Positions 23,512 to 31,339 of a stretch of 64,000 nucleotides of DNA are shown here, in pieces. How positions within the stretch are numbered: the stretch's first letter is position 1; each line of letters starts with the position of its first letter. The notes beneath the pieces are model-generated. The model had not been told where the DNA came from and made no database searches. It worked only from the letters and a program-made list of their open reading frames with translations. The stretch is from positions 5,098,501 to 5,162,500 of the forward strand of contig NZ_LT629758.1 of the NCBI RefSeq assembly GCF_900104725.1, in the 5' to 3' direction. The translations under genes and the position numbers were made by a program. Source of the DNA: Actinoplanes derwentensis (GTDB lineage: Bacteria; Actinomycetota; Actinomycetes; Mycobacteriales; Micromonosporaceae).

Positions 23512-24706
23512 GGTGGCCACGGGTGGCCGCGTCACTCGTACCAGGAATCCATCTTTGCAGTAACGTCGCAGCGAGTAGTCCCGCGCCGCCTACCGTGAGT
23601 GCCGCCGCGGTCAGCGAGAACACCGCCGTGACCGCGCCGATCAGGAGCGGGCCGCCGCCGACGCCGACGTCGGAGCACAGTCGCCAGGCGCCCAGGAATT
23701 CGGCGCGCCCAGCCGTGGGCGACGCGTCGGCACCGAGAGTCATCACCAGGCCGGCGCTCAGGCCGTTGCCGACGCCCATCAGCAGGGCGGCTGCGGTCAG
23801 GCCCACCGCTCCCCCGGCCAGCGGCAGCAGGAGATGGGCAAGACCGAGAAGGATCAGCGCTGGTACGGCTGCCGCACGCCGGCCGTAGACGTCCATCAAC
23901 TTGCCGGCCGGGTAGAACAGCAGCATGTCGATGCCGCCGGAGAGGCCGTAGATCAGTCCGATCGTGGCCGGGTCCAGGCCCAGCGACGCACCCCACAGCG
24001 GGAGGATCGTCTGGCGGGAGGCCCGCAGCGCGCCGACCAGCAGCACCGCCACGCCCAGGGTGCGCAGGGTGCGCTGATGGGCGCGGATCACCGTCCACAG
24101 GCCGGGGCGTTCGGTGCCGGCCGGGATCGCCCGGTCGTGCGGCACCGACGGCAGCATGATCAGGATCAGGGTGGCCAGGCTGACTCCGGCGATCGCGACC
24201 AGGTAGGCGCCGTCGAGACCGGCCAGGTGCATCGCACCGGCGCCGAGGAACGGGCCGCTGAAGGTGCCGATCCGGCCGACGCCGCCGAGGGTGGACATGG
24301 CGCGGGCGCGGAGTTCGGGGCGGACCGCTTCGGTCATGTAGGCGAGGCGGGCCAGCATCCACGCCGCCCCGCACACCCCGAGGAGGGCGACGGCCACGCC
24401 GAGGAGCAGCACGTTCGGTGCCAGCATGCACGCAACCAGGGCGGGAACGGCCAGGGCGGAGGCCGCCATCATGGTGCGCCGTTCGCCGATCCGGGAGATC
24501 AGGACGCCTGCCGGGAGGGAGCCGCTGATCTGGCCGAGGCCCAGCATCCCCGCGACGACGGCGGCCGTCGCGGGGGAAGCGCCCAGGCTGGTGGCGGTGA
24601 GGACGATCACCGGGGCGACCGCGCCGAGACCGGTGGACCAGACCGCGGCCGGCAGATAGATGGTGGGGCCCAACTGGCGGAGGGTCTGGTCAGCGGTCGC
24701 GGTCAC
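23495..24706 (-). CDS. MFS transporter
   Basis: This 403-residue protein has about 12 hydrophobic helices and the MFS loop 2-3 motif (GQISGSLPAGVLISRIGERRTM). The middle charged loop (VPHDRAIPAGTERPGLW) splits two six-helix halves. It is probably a drug or metabolite exporter; nothing in the context names the substrate. The last residues (GTSDAATRGHPASQA) fall within a copy of repeat A. Confidence 0.9.
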   Translation of the reverse strand: MTATADQTLRQLGPTIYLPAAVWSTGLGAVAPVIVLTATSLGASPATAAVVAGMLGLGQISGSLPAGVLISRIGERRTMMAASALAVPALVACMLAPNVLLLGVAVALLGVCGAAWMLARLAYMTEAVRPELRARAMSTLGGVGRIGTFSGPFLGAGAMHLAGLDGAYLVAIAGVSLATLILIMLPSVPHDRAIPAGTERPGLWTVIRAHQRTLRTLGVAVLLVGALRASRQTILPLWGASLGLDPATIGLIYGLSGGIDMLLFYPAGKLMDVYGRRAAAVPALILLGLAHLLLPLAGGAVGLTAAALLMGVGNGLSAGLVMTLGADASPTAGRAEFLGAWRLCSDVGVGGGPLLIGAVTAVFSLTAAALTVGGAGLLAATLLQRWIPGTSDAATRGHPASQA

Positions 24707-24726
24707 CCGTGAACGCTATCGGACAC

Positions 24727-25290
24727 TCAGTCGAGCTGCCCGTCGTAGTCCGGCAGCTTGAACGTGCGCTCGGCGTGACCGCCGCCCAGGTCGGTGGCGC
24801 TGTTGCCGACGTTGGCGACGATCGTGTAGCCGCGGCTCTCGATGTCGGTGCGGGCCTTCGTCTTGAGGGTCTGGTTGTCGTCGAAGTTGAAAGTGGGCCG
24901 GGTGTAGAGGTCGGTCCACTGGTAGCCGACGACCCGCAGGTTGATCTCGGTGGCCGCTTCGATGATCTCCGGGCGGGCGGTCACGAAGAACACCGCGGCA
25001 CCGTCGGCACGGGCCTGGCGGGCCAGGGCGAGAACTCCGGGGGTGGCGTCGTACGGCTTGTACCGGCTCTGCAGCGCGGTGTTGTCGATGTCGAGCACGA
25101 TCGCGGCGCGGATCCCGCTCGCGGGCAGGCGGTCGTCGAGGTAATCGGCGGCCTGATCGGTGACTGCTGTCACGTCGGCGAGCCAGGTCGCACGGGACGG
25201 CAGGGCCGCGGCGCTGGCCGGGGTGGCGGTCACGACGGTGACGGCGGTAGCGGCGATGGTGGCCACCAGGAGTCTTCGCATGCGCCACAT
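24727..25290 (-). CDS. Secreted HAD-superfamily (class IIIB-like) acid phosphatase
   Basis: This ~187-residue protein has a signal peptide (LLVATIAATAVTVVTATPASA) and then HAD motif I in AAIVLDIDNTALQS (DxDxT). Motif II is in VFFVTARP, and the motif III/IV region is around TLKTKARTDIE and YTIVANVGNSATDL. Relatives are exported acid phosphatases that release phosphate from small organic esters. Start codons at 25290 or 25281 are possible and no strong Shine-Dalgarno site is seen. It is divergent from the RNA ligase gene with 54 bp between. Confidence 0.87.
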   Translation of the reverse strand: MWRMRRLLVATIAATAVTVVTATPASAAALPSRATWLADVTAVTDQAADYLDDRLPASGIRAAIVLDIDNTALQSRYKPYDATPGVLALARQARADGAAVFFVTARPEIIEAATEINLRVVGYQWTDLYTRPTFNFDDNQTLKTKARTDIESRGYTIVANVGNSATDLGGGHAERTFKLPDYDGQLD

Positions 25291-25344
25291 TATCGATGAA
25301 GATAGATGAACGGATACTGAAATCCGTTTTGTCGCGCTGCGAAG

Positions 25345-25887
25345 ATGTCGTTCATGCAGAAGATACCGACGCTCTTCCAGCGCGACCCCGACGACCGCAA
25401 GCGGGTGCTGCCCGAAGCCAATCCGGTCTGCCAGTGGGTTCTCGACGGTGAGGGGGTAGCCACCCGCAAGTACGACGGCACCTGCGTGCTCCTCGACGAC
25501 GACGGCGCGTGGTGGGCCCGGCGGGAGGTGCGTCCCGGCCGGACCAGGCCGCCCGGCTACCGGCCGGTGATGACCGACGACAACACCGGCAAAACGGTCG
25601 GCTGGGAACCGATCACCCAGTCGTCGTACGCCCGATACCACGCCGAGGCGATCGGCGGCCGGTTCCAGCCCGGCACCTACGAGCTGATCGGGGAGAAGAT
25701 CAACGGCAATCCCGAGGGCGTACGGGGTCATCAGCTCGTCCGTCACGCCGACGCCGACCGTCTCGACGTCCCCCGCGATCTGGACGGACTCCGTACCTGG
25801 CTACTGGCCCACCCCCGTTTCGAAGGCATCGTCTGGCATCACGCCGACGGCCGCCGGGCCAAAATCAAGTACCGTGACTTCGCGTGA
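25345..25887 (+). CDS. RNA ligase-like nucleotidyltransferase (DUF5565 type)
   Basis: This 180-residue protein has the covalent nucleotidyltransferase motif I RKYDGT (nucleophile Lys42), motif IIIa-like AWWARREV, a motif IV position in GIVWHH and motif V AKIKYRDF. The small size lacks added OB or phosphatase domains. Such proteins seal RNA breaks using ATP and form a ligase-AMP intermediate. The start may be 25345 or 25354. Its stop overlaps the start of a small membrane protein gene (GTGA). No repair partner (kinase/phosphatase, RtcA-like) is adjacent. Confidence 0.82.
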   Translation: MSFMQKIPTLFQRDPDDRKRVLPEANPVCQWVLDGEGVATRKYDGTCVLLDDDGAWWARREVRPGRTRPPGYRPVMTDDNTGKTVGWEPITQSSYARYHAEAIGGRFQPGTYELIGEKINGNPEGVRGHQLVRHADADRLDVPRDLDGLRTWLLAHPRFEGIVWHHADGRRAKIKYRDFA

Positions 25888-26246
25888 CCCCTCAAACCTC
25901 CACCGCCGTGGGCCGTTACGGCACCCCCGGCCAGATCGCCGGCTCGGTCGTGGCACTCGCCGGCCTGCTCCTGCTCGCCGGCCTCACCGGTTTGTCGTCG
26001 GTCGGGTTCGCGCTGAGCAGCACCCTCTGCGCCTCCGAGGACACCGGTCTGATCTGCACCGGCACCGGCCAGGACCTGGCCCTCTGGATCCCCACCGGAG
26101 CCGCCATCCTGGCCGCGATCCTCGGCATGGCCGGCACCGTCCTGGGCCGCCCGTTCCGCGTCCCGCTGCTGGCCGCCGGCTACGCCGTCACCGTTGTCGG
26201 CTTCGTCACCGGCCTACTGATCGCCATGACCGGCCCAGCGTCCTGA
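25884..26246 (+). CDS. Small four-helix membrane protein coupled to RNA ligase gene
   Basis: This 120-residue protein is mostly transmembrane: helices at about 16-40, 65-85 and 93-116, with two cysteines in a loop (STLCASEDTGLICTG). Its GTG overlaps the ligase stop codon. No family is recognised and a link to RNA repair is not evident. Confidence 0.75.
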   Translation: MTPQTSTAVGRYGTPGQIAGSVVALAGLLLLAGLTGLSSVGFALSSTLCASEDTGLICTGTGQDLALWIPTGAAILAAILGMAGTVLGRPFRVPLLAAGYAVTVVGFVTGLLIAMTGPAS

Positions 26247-26261
26247 TGCCTGAAACCCTGA

Positions 26262-26750
26262 TCAGGGTTGAGCGAGGACCTGTTCGCGGAGGATTTCGGC
26301 GTGGCCGCAGTGTTGGGCCATCTCGCGCAGGACGTGCAGGTAGACCCAGTGCAGCGGTAGCGGGCCGCGCCGGTTGCCGGTGATCACGTCGTCCAGGGCG
26401 ATGCCGGCGGTGGCCGCTCGGGATGCCGCGCACGCGTCCAGGTAGGCGGTCCGGACACTGTCGACGGTGTCGTCGGCGGTCAGGTCGAACGACTCGTCGG
26501 GAGCCGCCGGGATGCCGATCTCGGACCGGGAGCGGCCGGTGATCGCCTCGTCGAACCACACCTTCTCCACGAAGGTGACGTGTTTGACCAGGCCGAGCAG
26601 GGTCGTCTTGGACGGGACGAGACGACGGCGGGCCTGCTCCTCGGTCAGCCCGTCCAGGCAGTCGCCGAGGGCGGCCCGGTGGTCGTCGAGGAACACCTCC
26701 CACTGCTCGCGCAGCGGCTTCCCGATCACGTCGTCGACACTCAAGGCCAT
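26262..26750 (-). CDS. DinB/DUF664 family protein (probable mycothiol-dependent enzyme)
   Basis: This 162-residue helical protein has the DinB pattern: TTLLGLVKHVTFVEKVWFDEA carries the first metal His, and LPLHWVYLHVLREMAQHCGHAEILRE carries the later His residues. DUF664 members in actinomycetes often use mycothiol. Residue 1 is placed at MALSV (26750) rather than the longer frame. It is convergent with the membrane protein gene. Confidence 0.88.
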   Translation of the reverse strand: MALSVDDVIGKPLREQWEVFLDDHRAALGDCLDGLTEEQARRRLVPSKTTLLGLVKHVTFVEKVWFDEAITGRSRSEIGIPAAPDESFDLTADDTVDSVRTAYLDACAASRAATAGIALDDVITGNRRGPLPLHWVYLHVLREMAQHCGHAEILREQVLAQP

Positions 26751-26788
26751 GGGGTCACACACTACGCGGCGTGCGGGAGGATCACCGC

Positions 26789-27115
26789 ATGGACGAGCTG
26801 GAACGCTTGACCGGCCGGTGGTGGGACTGGGAAGTGCGCCGGTGGGATGCCGCCGGGCTGCTCCTGATCGCCGACAACGACCTGACCTACCACCACGCCG
26901 TCGAGGTCACCTTCACCGATGTCGCCTGGGTCGCCTGCACCGATCTGTTTCACCATCCGGTCTTCCGCCCGCCGACCGCGGGCGAACGCGAGTTCGCCCG
27001 GGAGGTCGCCCCCGAGGACGAGTACACCCTGTTCACCTGGGACGCCGAGACGGCCACCGGGGCCGTACCGATGATGGTCGTCGCCCAGGGTGTCCAGGTC
27101 AGGGAAGATCTCTGA
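26789..27115 (+). CDS. Hypothetical protein
   Basis: This 108-residue cytoplasmic acidic protein starts at the ATG 18 bases into the frame, with gggagg ahead. It is rich in Trp and His (RWWDWEVRRWDAAGLLLIADNDLTYHHAVEVTF). No family is recognised, although the beta-like pattern suggests a small single domain. It overlaps the convergent gene by 17 bp. Confidence 0.65.
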   Translation: MDELERLTGRWWDWEVRRWDAAGLLLIADNDLTYHHAVEVTFTDVAWVACTDLFHHPVFRPPTAGEREFAREVAPEDEYTLFTWDAETATGAVPMMVVAQGVQVREDL

Positions 27116-27515
27116 CCCGGGGGCGGCGGATGGCCAGGTAGGAGAGCCAGCCCACGCCGATGATGAAGCCGAGGGTGATCAGGCGGTAGAGGACGACGGC
27201 GGCGATGGCCGGTTCGGTGGTCATGCCGCCGGCCAGCAGGCCCAGGATCAGGGCTCCGTCGACGATGCCGAGGCCGCCGGGGACGATGGTGATGGTTCCG
27301 GCAGCCATGCCGGCGCAGTAGGCCAGCAGCAGCTGGGCGGCGCTGATGGTGCCGCCGCCGATCGCCAGGCAGCACAGCCACAGGCAGGCCGCGTCAAGGA
27401 GCCAATTGAGCAGGGCGTACGCGGTGGCTGCGGCGCCGTGGCCGGGGGTCAGGCGGGCGGCCCGGCGGTTGCGCGTGGAGCCCGGCGGGAGGGCGAGAGT
27501 CGTCATGGCACACAC
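27099..27515 (-). CDS. YbhN/UPF0104-like (lysylphosphatidylglycerol synthase transmembrane region) fragment
   Basis: This 138-residue membrane protein matches only the last ~120 residues of the UPF0104/YbhN family: helix set LLNWLLDAACLWLCCLAIGG, then AGTITIVPGGLGIVDGALILGLL and YRLITLGFIIGVGWLSYL. Full-length members have ~300 residues with six to eight helices before this. The N-terminus here is a short Pro/Arg-rich stretch. It may be a truncated, probably non-functional remnant. GTG 27515 and ATG 27506 are both possible starts. Confidence 0.7.
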   Translation of the reverse strand: MCAMTTLALPPGSTRNRRAARLTPGHGAAATAYALLNWLLDAACLWLCCLAIGGGTISAAQLLLAYCAGMAAGTITIVPGGLGIVDGALILGLLAGGMTTEPAIAAVVLYRLITLGFIIGVGWLSYLAIRRPRVRDLP

Positions 27516-27637
27516 CGAACCTTAGTAAACACCCGTTGACTTAAAAACCGTACCGGCGTACGGCACAACCGGTCAACAACTGTTTACGTCACAGGAACAC
27601 GGCGGTTAAGGTGGCACAACAAAGCGGGAGGACGCCG

Positions 27638-28213
27638 GTGACCACTACCCAGACGCCGCGACGCCGGGATGCCGCGGCGACCCGGCAGCTCCTCCTGGAC
27701 GCGGCGGTTCATCGATTCACCCACCACGGTTACGCGGCCACCACCGTGCGGCACATCGCCGACGACGCGGGCGTCAACGTGGCCCTGATCAGCCGATACT
27801 TCCGGTCCAAGGAAGGCCTGTTCGAAGCCTGCCTGACCTACAGTGTCGACGAGCTGAACCGGTCCACCGAGATCGATCCGCCGATCCGGACGGCCGAGGC
27901 GATCGCCCGGCAGGTCGTCGGCCCGTGCACCAGAGGAGTGCCGCACAATCTGGTGCTGCTGCTCCGCACGTCCGGTGACGAGGGCGCCGACCGGATCCGG
28001 CTCGATCTGCTGCGCTCCTACAGCCAGCGACTCGCCGCCGCGGCGGGGCACACCGGTGACGCCGGGCTGCTGCGGGCTCAGGTCATGATCGCGGCGGCCG
28101 CGGGGATCGCCCTGATGCGCGCCAAGACCGACATGGAGCCGCTGGCGTCGGCCGGCGAGGCGGACCTGCTGGTACCGCTGTGCGACATGATCGAGTCGCT
28201 GCTGTTCCCGTGA
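27638..28213 (+). CDS. TetR family transcriptional regulator
   Basis: This 191-residue protein has an N-terminal helix-turn-helix (AATRQLLLDAAVHRFTHHGYAATTVRHIADDAGVNVALISRYFRSKEGLFEACL) and a helical ligand domain. The GTG at 27638 is preferred (gggagg 7 bp ahead) over 27611. It is divergent from the YbhN-like fragment and stands alone, so the target and ligand are unknown. Confidence 0.88.
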   Translation: MTTTQTPRRRDAAATRQLLLDAAVHRFTHHGYAATTVRHIADDAGVNVALISRYFRSKEGLFEACLTYSVDELNRSTEIDPPIRTAEAIARQVVGPCTRGVPHNLVLLLRTSGDEGADRIRLDLLRSYSQRLAAAAGHTGDAGLLRAQVMIAAAAGIALMRAKTDMEPLASAGEADLLVPLCDMIESLLFP

Positions 28214-28220
28214 CGGAGAA

Positions 28221-28265
28221 CGTGATCGAGACCGCGACGGGAACCCGTGATGGAGACCGTGACGG
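28221..28265 (+). repeat. Two 20-bp imperfect direct repeats, 25-bp period
   Basis: cgtgatcgagaccgcgacgg (28221-28240) and cgtgatggagaccgtgacgg (28246-28265) differ at two positions. They lie directly after the TetR stop and before repeat A copy 5. Origin unknown. Confidence 0.6.
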
Positions 28266-28276
28266 AAAAGCAGTGC

Positions 28277-28342
28277 GCACCGCATTCGGCCCGGCGGTCG
28301 CGGGTCGGCCCGGTGTGCCACCCGCCTCGCGCGGTAGGCACG
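28277..28342 (-). repeat. Dispersed ~65-bp repeat A, copy 5 (reverse)
   Basis: This is the best-preserved copy. Read on the minus strand it begins gtgcctaccgcgcgaggcgg and ends gaccgccgggccgaatgcgg. The first 27 bases fold (gtgcc..ccgc / gcgg..ggcac, loop gcgag). It lies between the TetR 3' end and the YccF start. Confidence 0.8.
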
Positions 28343-28381
28343 TGACTCTGCGCTGTCGTACCGGAATGGCATCCTGGGGGT

Positions 28382-28759
28382 GTGCGCTTGATCCTCAATG
28401 TTCTCTGGTTCATCTTCGGCAGCGGCTTCGTCCTGGCCATCGGCTACGGTTTCGCCGCCCTGATCTGTTTCCTGCTGGTCGTCACCATCCCGTTCGGGGT
28501 GGCGTCGGCGCGGCTGGCCCTCTACTCGTTGTGGCCGTTCGGCCGGACCGTGGTGCCCAAGCCGGGTGTCGGTCTCGGTTCGGGGGTGGCGAACATCCTG
28601 TGGGTGGTGCTGTTCGGCTGGTGGCTGGCGCTGACCCACATCGTCGCGGGTGTCGCCCAGTGCGTGACGATCATCGGCATCCCGTTCGGGATCGCGAACT
28701 TCAAGCTCGTCCCGGTGGCGTTCTGGCCGCTGGGCCGGGAGATCCAAGACCTGCCCTGA
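28382..28759 (+). CDS. YccF domain-containing membrane protein
   Basis: This 125-residue protein has two copies of the YccF motif set (LILNVLWFIFGSGFVLAIGY, and VTIIGIPFGIANFKLVPVAFWPLGREI), with three or four helices. YccF proteins are small inner-membrane proteins of unknown function. GTG start. The 3' end overlaps the convergent response regulator gene by 59 bp, a sizeable antisense overlap. Confidence 0.87.
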   Translation: MRLILNVLWFIFGSGFVLAIGYGFAALICFLLVVTIPFGVASARLALYSLWPFGRTVVPKPGVGLGSGVANILWVVLFGWWLALTHIVAGVAQCVTIIGIPFGIANFKLVPVAFWPLGREIQDLP

Positions 28760-29390
28760 CCAGCCCGGTGTCGTAAGCGACGATCGTCGCCTGCACCCGG
28801 TCGCGCGCCCCGATCTTGCCGAGCAGGGCGTTGACGTGAGCTTTCACCGTCCCGACGCCGATGCCCAGTGCCGTGCCGATCTCGGCGTTGGACAGGCCCT
28901 GGGCGATGGCGGTGAGCACATCCCGCTCACGCGGTGTGAGGGCGGCGAGGCGTGCGTCGTCAGTGAACGACGAGACGGTCCCGGTGGCGAAGGCGTCGAT
29001 GAGCCGGCGGGTCACGGCCGGCCCGAGCATCGCCTCGCCGGCCGCGATGGTCCGGACCGCGGTCACCAGGTCCATCGGTGGCGCGTCCTTGAGCAGGAAC
29101 CCGGAGGCCCCGGCCCGCAGCGCCTGGAAGACGTAGGCGTCCTGGTGGAACGTGGTGAGCACGAGCACCCGCGGCGGGTCGGGCATGGCGGTGAGCCGGG
29201 CGGTGGCGGTCAGCCCGTCGACGCCGGGCATCCGCACGTCCATCAGGATCACGTCGGGTTTCAGCTGTTCGGCGAGGGTGACGGCGGCCGCCCCGTCGCC
29301 GGCCTCGCCGACCACCTCGATACCGGGCTGCGAGCCGACGATGGCGGCCAGTCCGGCCCGCACCATCACCTGGTCGTCGACGACCATCAC
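28701..29390 (-). CDS. LuxR/NarL-family response regulator
   Basis: This 229-residue protein has a receiver domain (VMVVDDQVMVRAGL, phospho-acceptor in VILMDVRMPGVDG, FLLKDAPPM) and a LuxR helix-turn-helix (LTPRERDVLTAIAQGLSNAEIG, GVGTVKAHVNALLGKIGA). It starts at GTG 29390 or ATG 29387, overlapping the kinase stop. An Arg/Gly-rich C-terminal tail overlaps the YccF gene. It is the regulator of the adjacent double kinase. Confidence 0.92.
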   Translation of the reverse strand: MMVVDDQVMVRAGLAAIVGSQPGIEVVGEAGDGAAAVTLAEQLKPDVILMDVRMPGVDGLTATARLTAMPDPPRVLVLTTFHQDAYVFQALRAGASGFLLKDAPPMDLVTAVRTIAAGEAMLGPAVTRRLIDAFATGTVSSFTDDARLAALTPRERDVLTAIAQGLSNAEIGTALGIGVGTVKAHVNALLGKIGARDRVQATIVAYDTGLVRAGLGSPGPAARTPPGRA

Positions 29391-31324
29391 TCGGATGCTG
29401 ATTTCGACACCTCCTTGTCCAGAAGTGATCGCATGGCGGTCAGGGCTTTGCGGGCCGCGGCGAGGACTCCGCTGATGTCGCCGCGTTCGGCCGCGCCGGG
29501 CACGTCGGCGGCGTGGTGCAGGACGGCTTCGTGGAGTCCGGCGGCGATCCGGTGGCGTTCGATCATCGCGTGCAGCGCGGCCTGTTCCAGGGCTGCCGCC
29601 ACGCCGCCCTCCTCCTGCGCGTGCCGCCGGTCCCGGCGCCGACGGGCGGAGTGTCCCAGCGCCCAGCAGATCGCCGCCGGCACGCCCAGGACGATCGCCA
29701 GCACCGGTGTCAGCATCACGATCGTGCCGTGCAGCAGCAGCGGGCCGCCGTCGGCGACCTCGGGATCGGTCGCCACCCCGGCGGCGAGCAGCAGCGACAT
29801 GCTCAGGCCCCACGGTATCCCCGCGGCCGGGATGGTCAGCCAGGTCAGCGTGGGACCGGCGCCCCGGGCGGCGACCGTGTAGACGGCCGCCACCTCGGCG
29901 GCGCACCCGAACACGAACACGTAGCCCAGCCCGGACGGCACCGCCCCGGCGAACACCAGCAGCGGGAAGAGCAGACCGGTCAGCACGGTCACCGCGAACA
30001 CACCCCACGGCGACTGGCGGCGCAGCAGCAACGGCACGGCGTGCGCGACCTGGGCGATCACCACCGGCACGGTGATCGCGGCGGTCAGGCCCTCGCCGAC
30101 GGCGAAGACGAGGCCGAGCAGTTGCACCAGGATGACGATCACGACCAGGAAGGCGTCCATCACCGCCGGACCCCGCAGCCATGGGTACGCGGAACGAACG
30201 GCCCCGCCGTCCCCGGCGAGTACAGCGCGCACCCGCCAGCCGCCACCGTCGCGGGGCCCGGCCTCGCAGGTCCCGCCGACCGATTCGGCTCGCTCCCGCA
30301 TCCCGGTGATGCCACGCCCACCGCCGAGCCCGGCCGCTGTCGTGGGCACTCCCCCACCGTCGTCCTCGATCACCAGCACCCCACCGGACCAGCGGACCAG
30401 CACCTCGCCGCCGGGCGCGTACCGCAGCGTGTTGGTGAGGGCTTCCCGGGCGATGCCGTACACGACCGCGGTGACCTCCGGCGCCGGTTCGCCGTCCGGC
30501 AGGTCGACGGTGATCCGCTGCCCGAGGGCCCGGAACCCTTCCGCCAGGTCGGCGAGTTCCGGCTGGTCGGCGGGGGTGCTGGCGGCCGGCATGATGGCGA
30601 CCAGACGGTGCAGGGCGTCCAGGGTCTCCCGGCCGGTCCGGGCGGCGAAGTCGAGTGCCTCGGACTTGAGGTCGGGCCGCTGCTCACCGAGCATCTCGGC
30701 GGCCGACGAGTTGACCACGATGGATGTCAGGTGGTGGGCGGTGACGTCGTGCAGTTCGCGGGCAAGGCGGCGGCGCTCGGAGTCGGCGGCGTCCCGTTCG
30801 GTACGCCGGGCGGCGACGAGCCGGCGGGCGGCGTCGGCGCGGGCGGTGTTCCATCGGCCCCGGCGGCGGCCGAGCGCGGTGACCGCCCCGTAGATCACGA
30901 CCGTCAGCAGAATCGAGACCGGCAGTTCGGCGTCGATGCCGTCCTGGTAGCCGGTGAGGATCGACTGCCAGGCGACCGTCCCGGCCAGTGCCCACCCGGC
31001 GGTCCGGGCCGATGCGCGGACCGCGACGCTGAACAGAGCGATCAGGTCACCGGCCCCGATGATCAGCAGCGCGTCGTGGTCGACGATCCACTGCTGTGCG
31101 GCGGGCGCGGTCAGCATGCCGAGCACACCGCCGGTCACCACCACGGCGAGGGCCGGTGCCGGGCGCTCCCGGCGCCAGCCGAGACCGGCTCCGATGATCA
31201 GGGTGGCCACGACGACCCCGGTCCCGGCCAGGGCCGGAACCGGGTCGCCGCGGATCAGCAGCATCCCCGGCCAGTACAGGAGCTGGCCCGCGACGAGCAG
31301 CACGGGAAGCATCCATCTGGCCAT
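29387..31324 (-). CDS. Sensor histidine kinase with a second, degenerate kinase-like half
   Basis: This 645-residue protein has two modules. Module 1 (residues ~1-385): five or so transmembrane helices, HisKA_3 with the His in RRLARELHDVTAHHLTSIVV, and HATPase_c (REALTNTLRYAPGG, IEDDGGGVP, GGGRGITGMRERAE). Module 2 (~390-645): a second set of about five helices, then a HisKA_3-like helix pair (RHRIAAGLHEAVLHHAADVPGAAERGD) that ends without any ATPase domain. The second half resembles a copy whose catalytic part was lost. It is coupled to the LuxR-type regulator downstream. Confidence 0.9.
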   Translation of the reverse strand: MARWMLPVLLVAGQLLYWPGMLLIRGDPVPALAGTGVVVATLIIGAGLGWRRERPAPALAVVVTGGVLGMLTAPAAQQWIVDHDALLIIGAGDLIALFSVAVRASARTAGWALAGTVAWQSILTGYQDGIDAELPVSILLTVVIYGAVTALGRRRGRWNTARADAARRLVAARRTERDAADSERRRLARELHDVTAHHLTSIVVNSSAAEMLGEQRPDLKSEALDFAARTGRETLDALHRLVAIMPAASTPADQPELADLAEGFRALGQRITVDLPDGEPAPEVTAVVYGIAREALTNTLRYAPGGEVLVRWSGGVLVIEDDGGGVPTTAAGLGGGRGITGMRERAESVGGTCEAGPRDGGGWRVRAVLAGDGGAVRSAYPWLRGPAVMDAFLVVIVILVQLLGLVFAVGEGLTAAITVPVVIAQVAHAVPLLLRRQSPWGVFAVTVLTGLLFPLLVFAGAVPSGLGYVFVFGCAAEVAAVYTVAARGAGPTLTWLTIPAAGIPWGLSMSLLLAAGVATDPEVADGGPLLLHGTIVMLTPVLAIVLGVPAAICWALGHSARRRRDRRHAQEEGGVAAALEQAALHAMIERHRIAAGLHEAVLHHAADVPGAAERGDISGVLAAARKALTAMRSLLDKEVSKSASE

Positions 31325-31339
31325 GGGCCCAGACTCTAT

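Noticed and set aside
24727..25887. RNA repair cassette made of HAD phosphatase and RNA ligase
   Set aside because: The phosphatase has a signal peptide and would be exported, so it cannot share substrates with the ligase.
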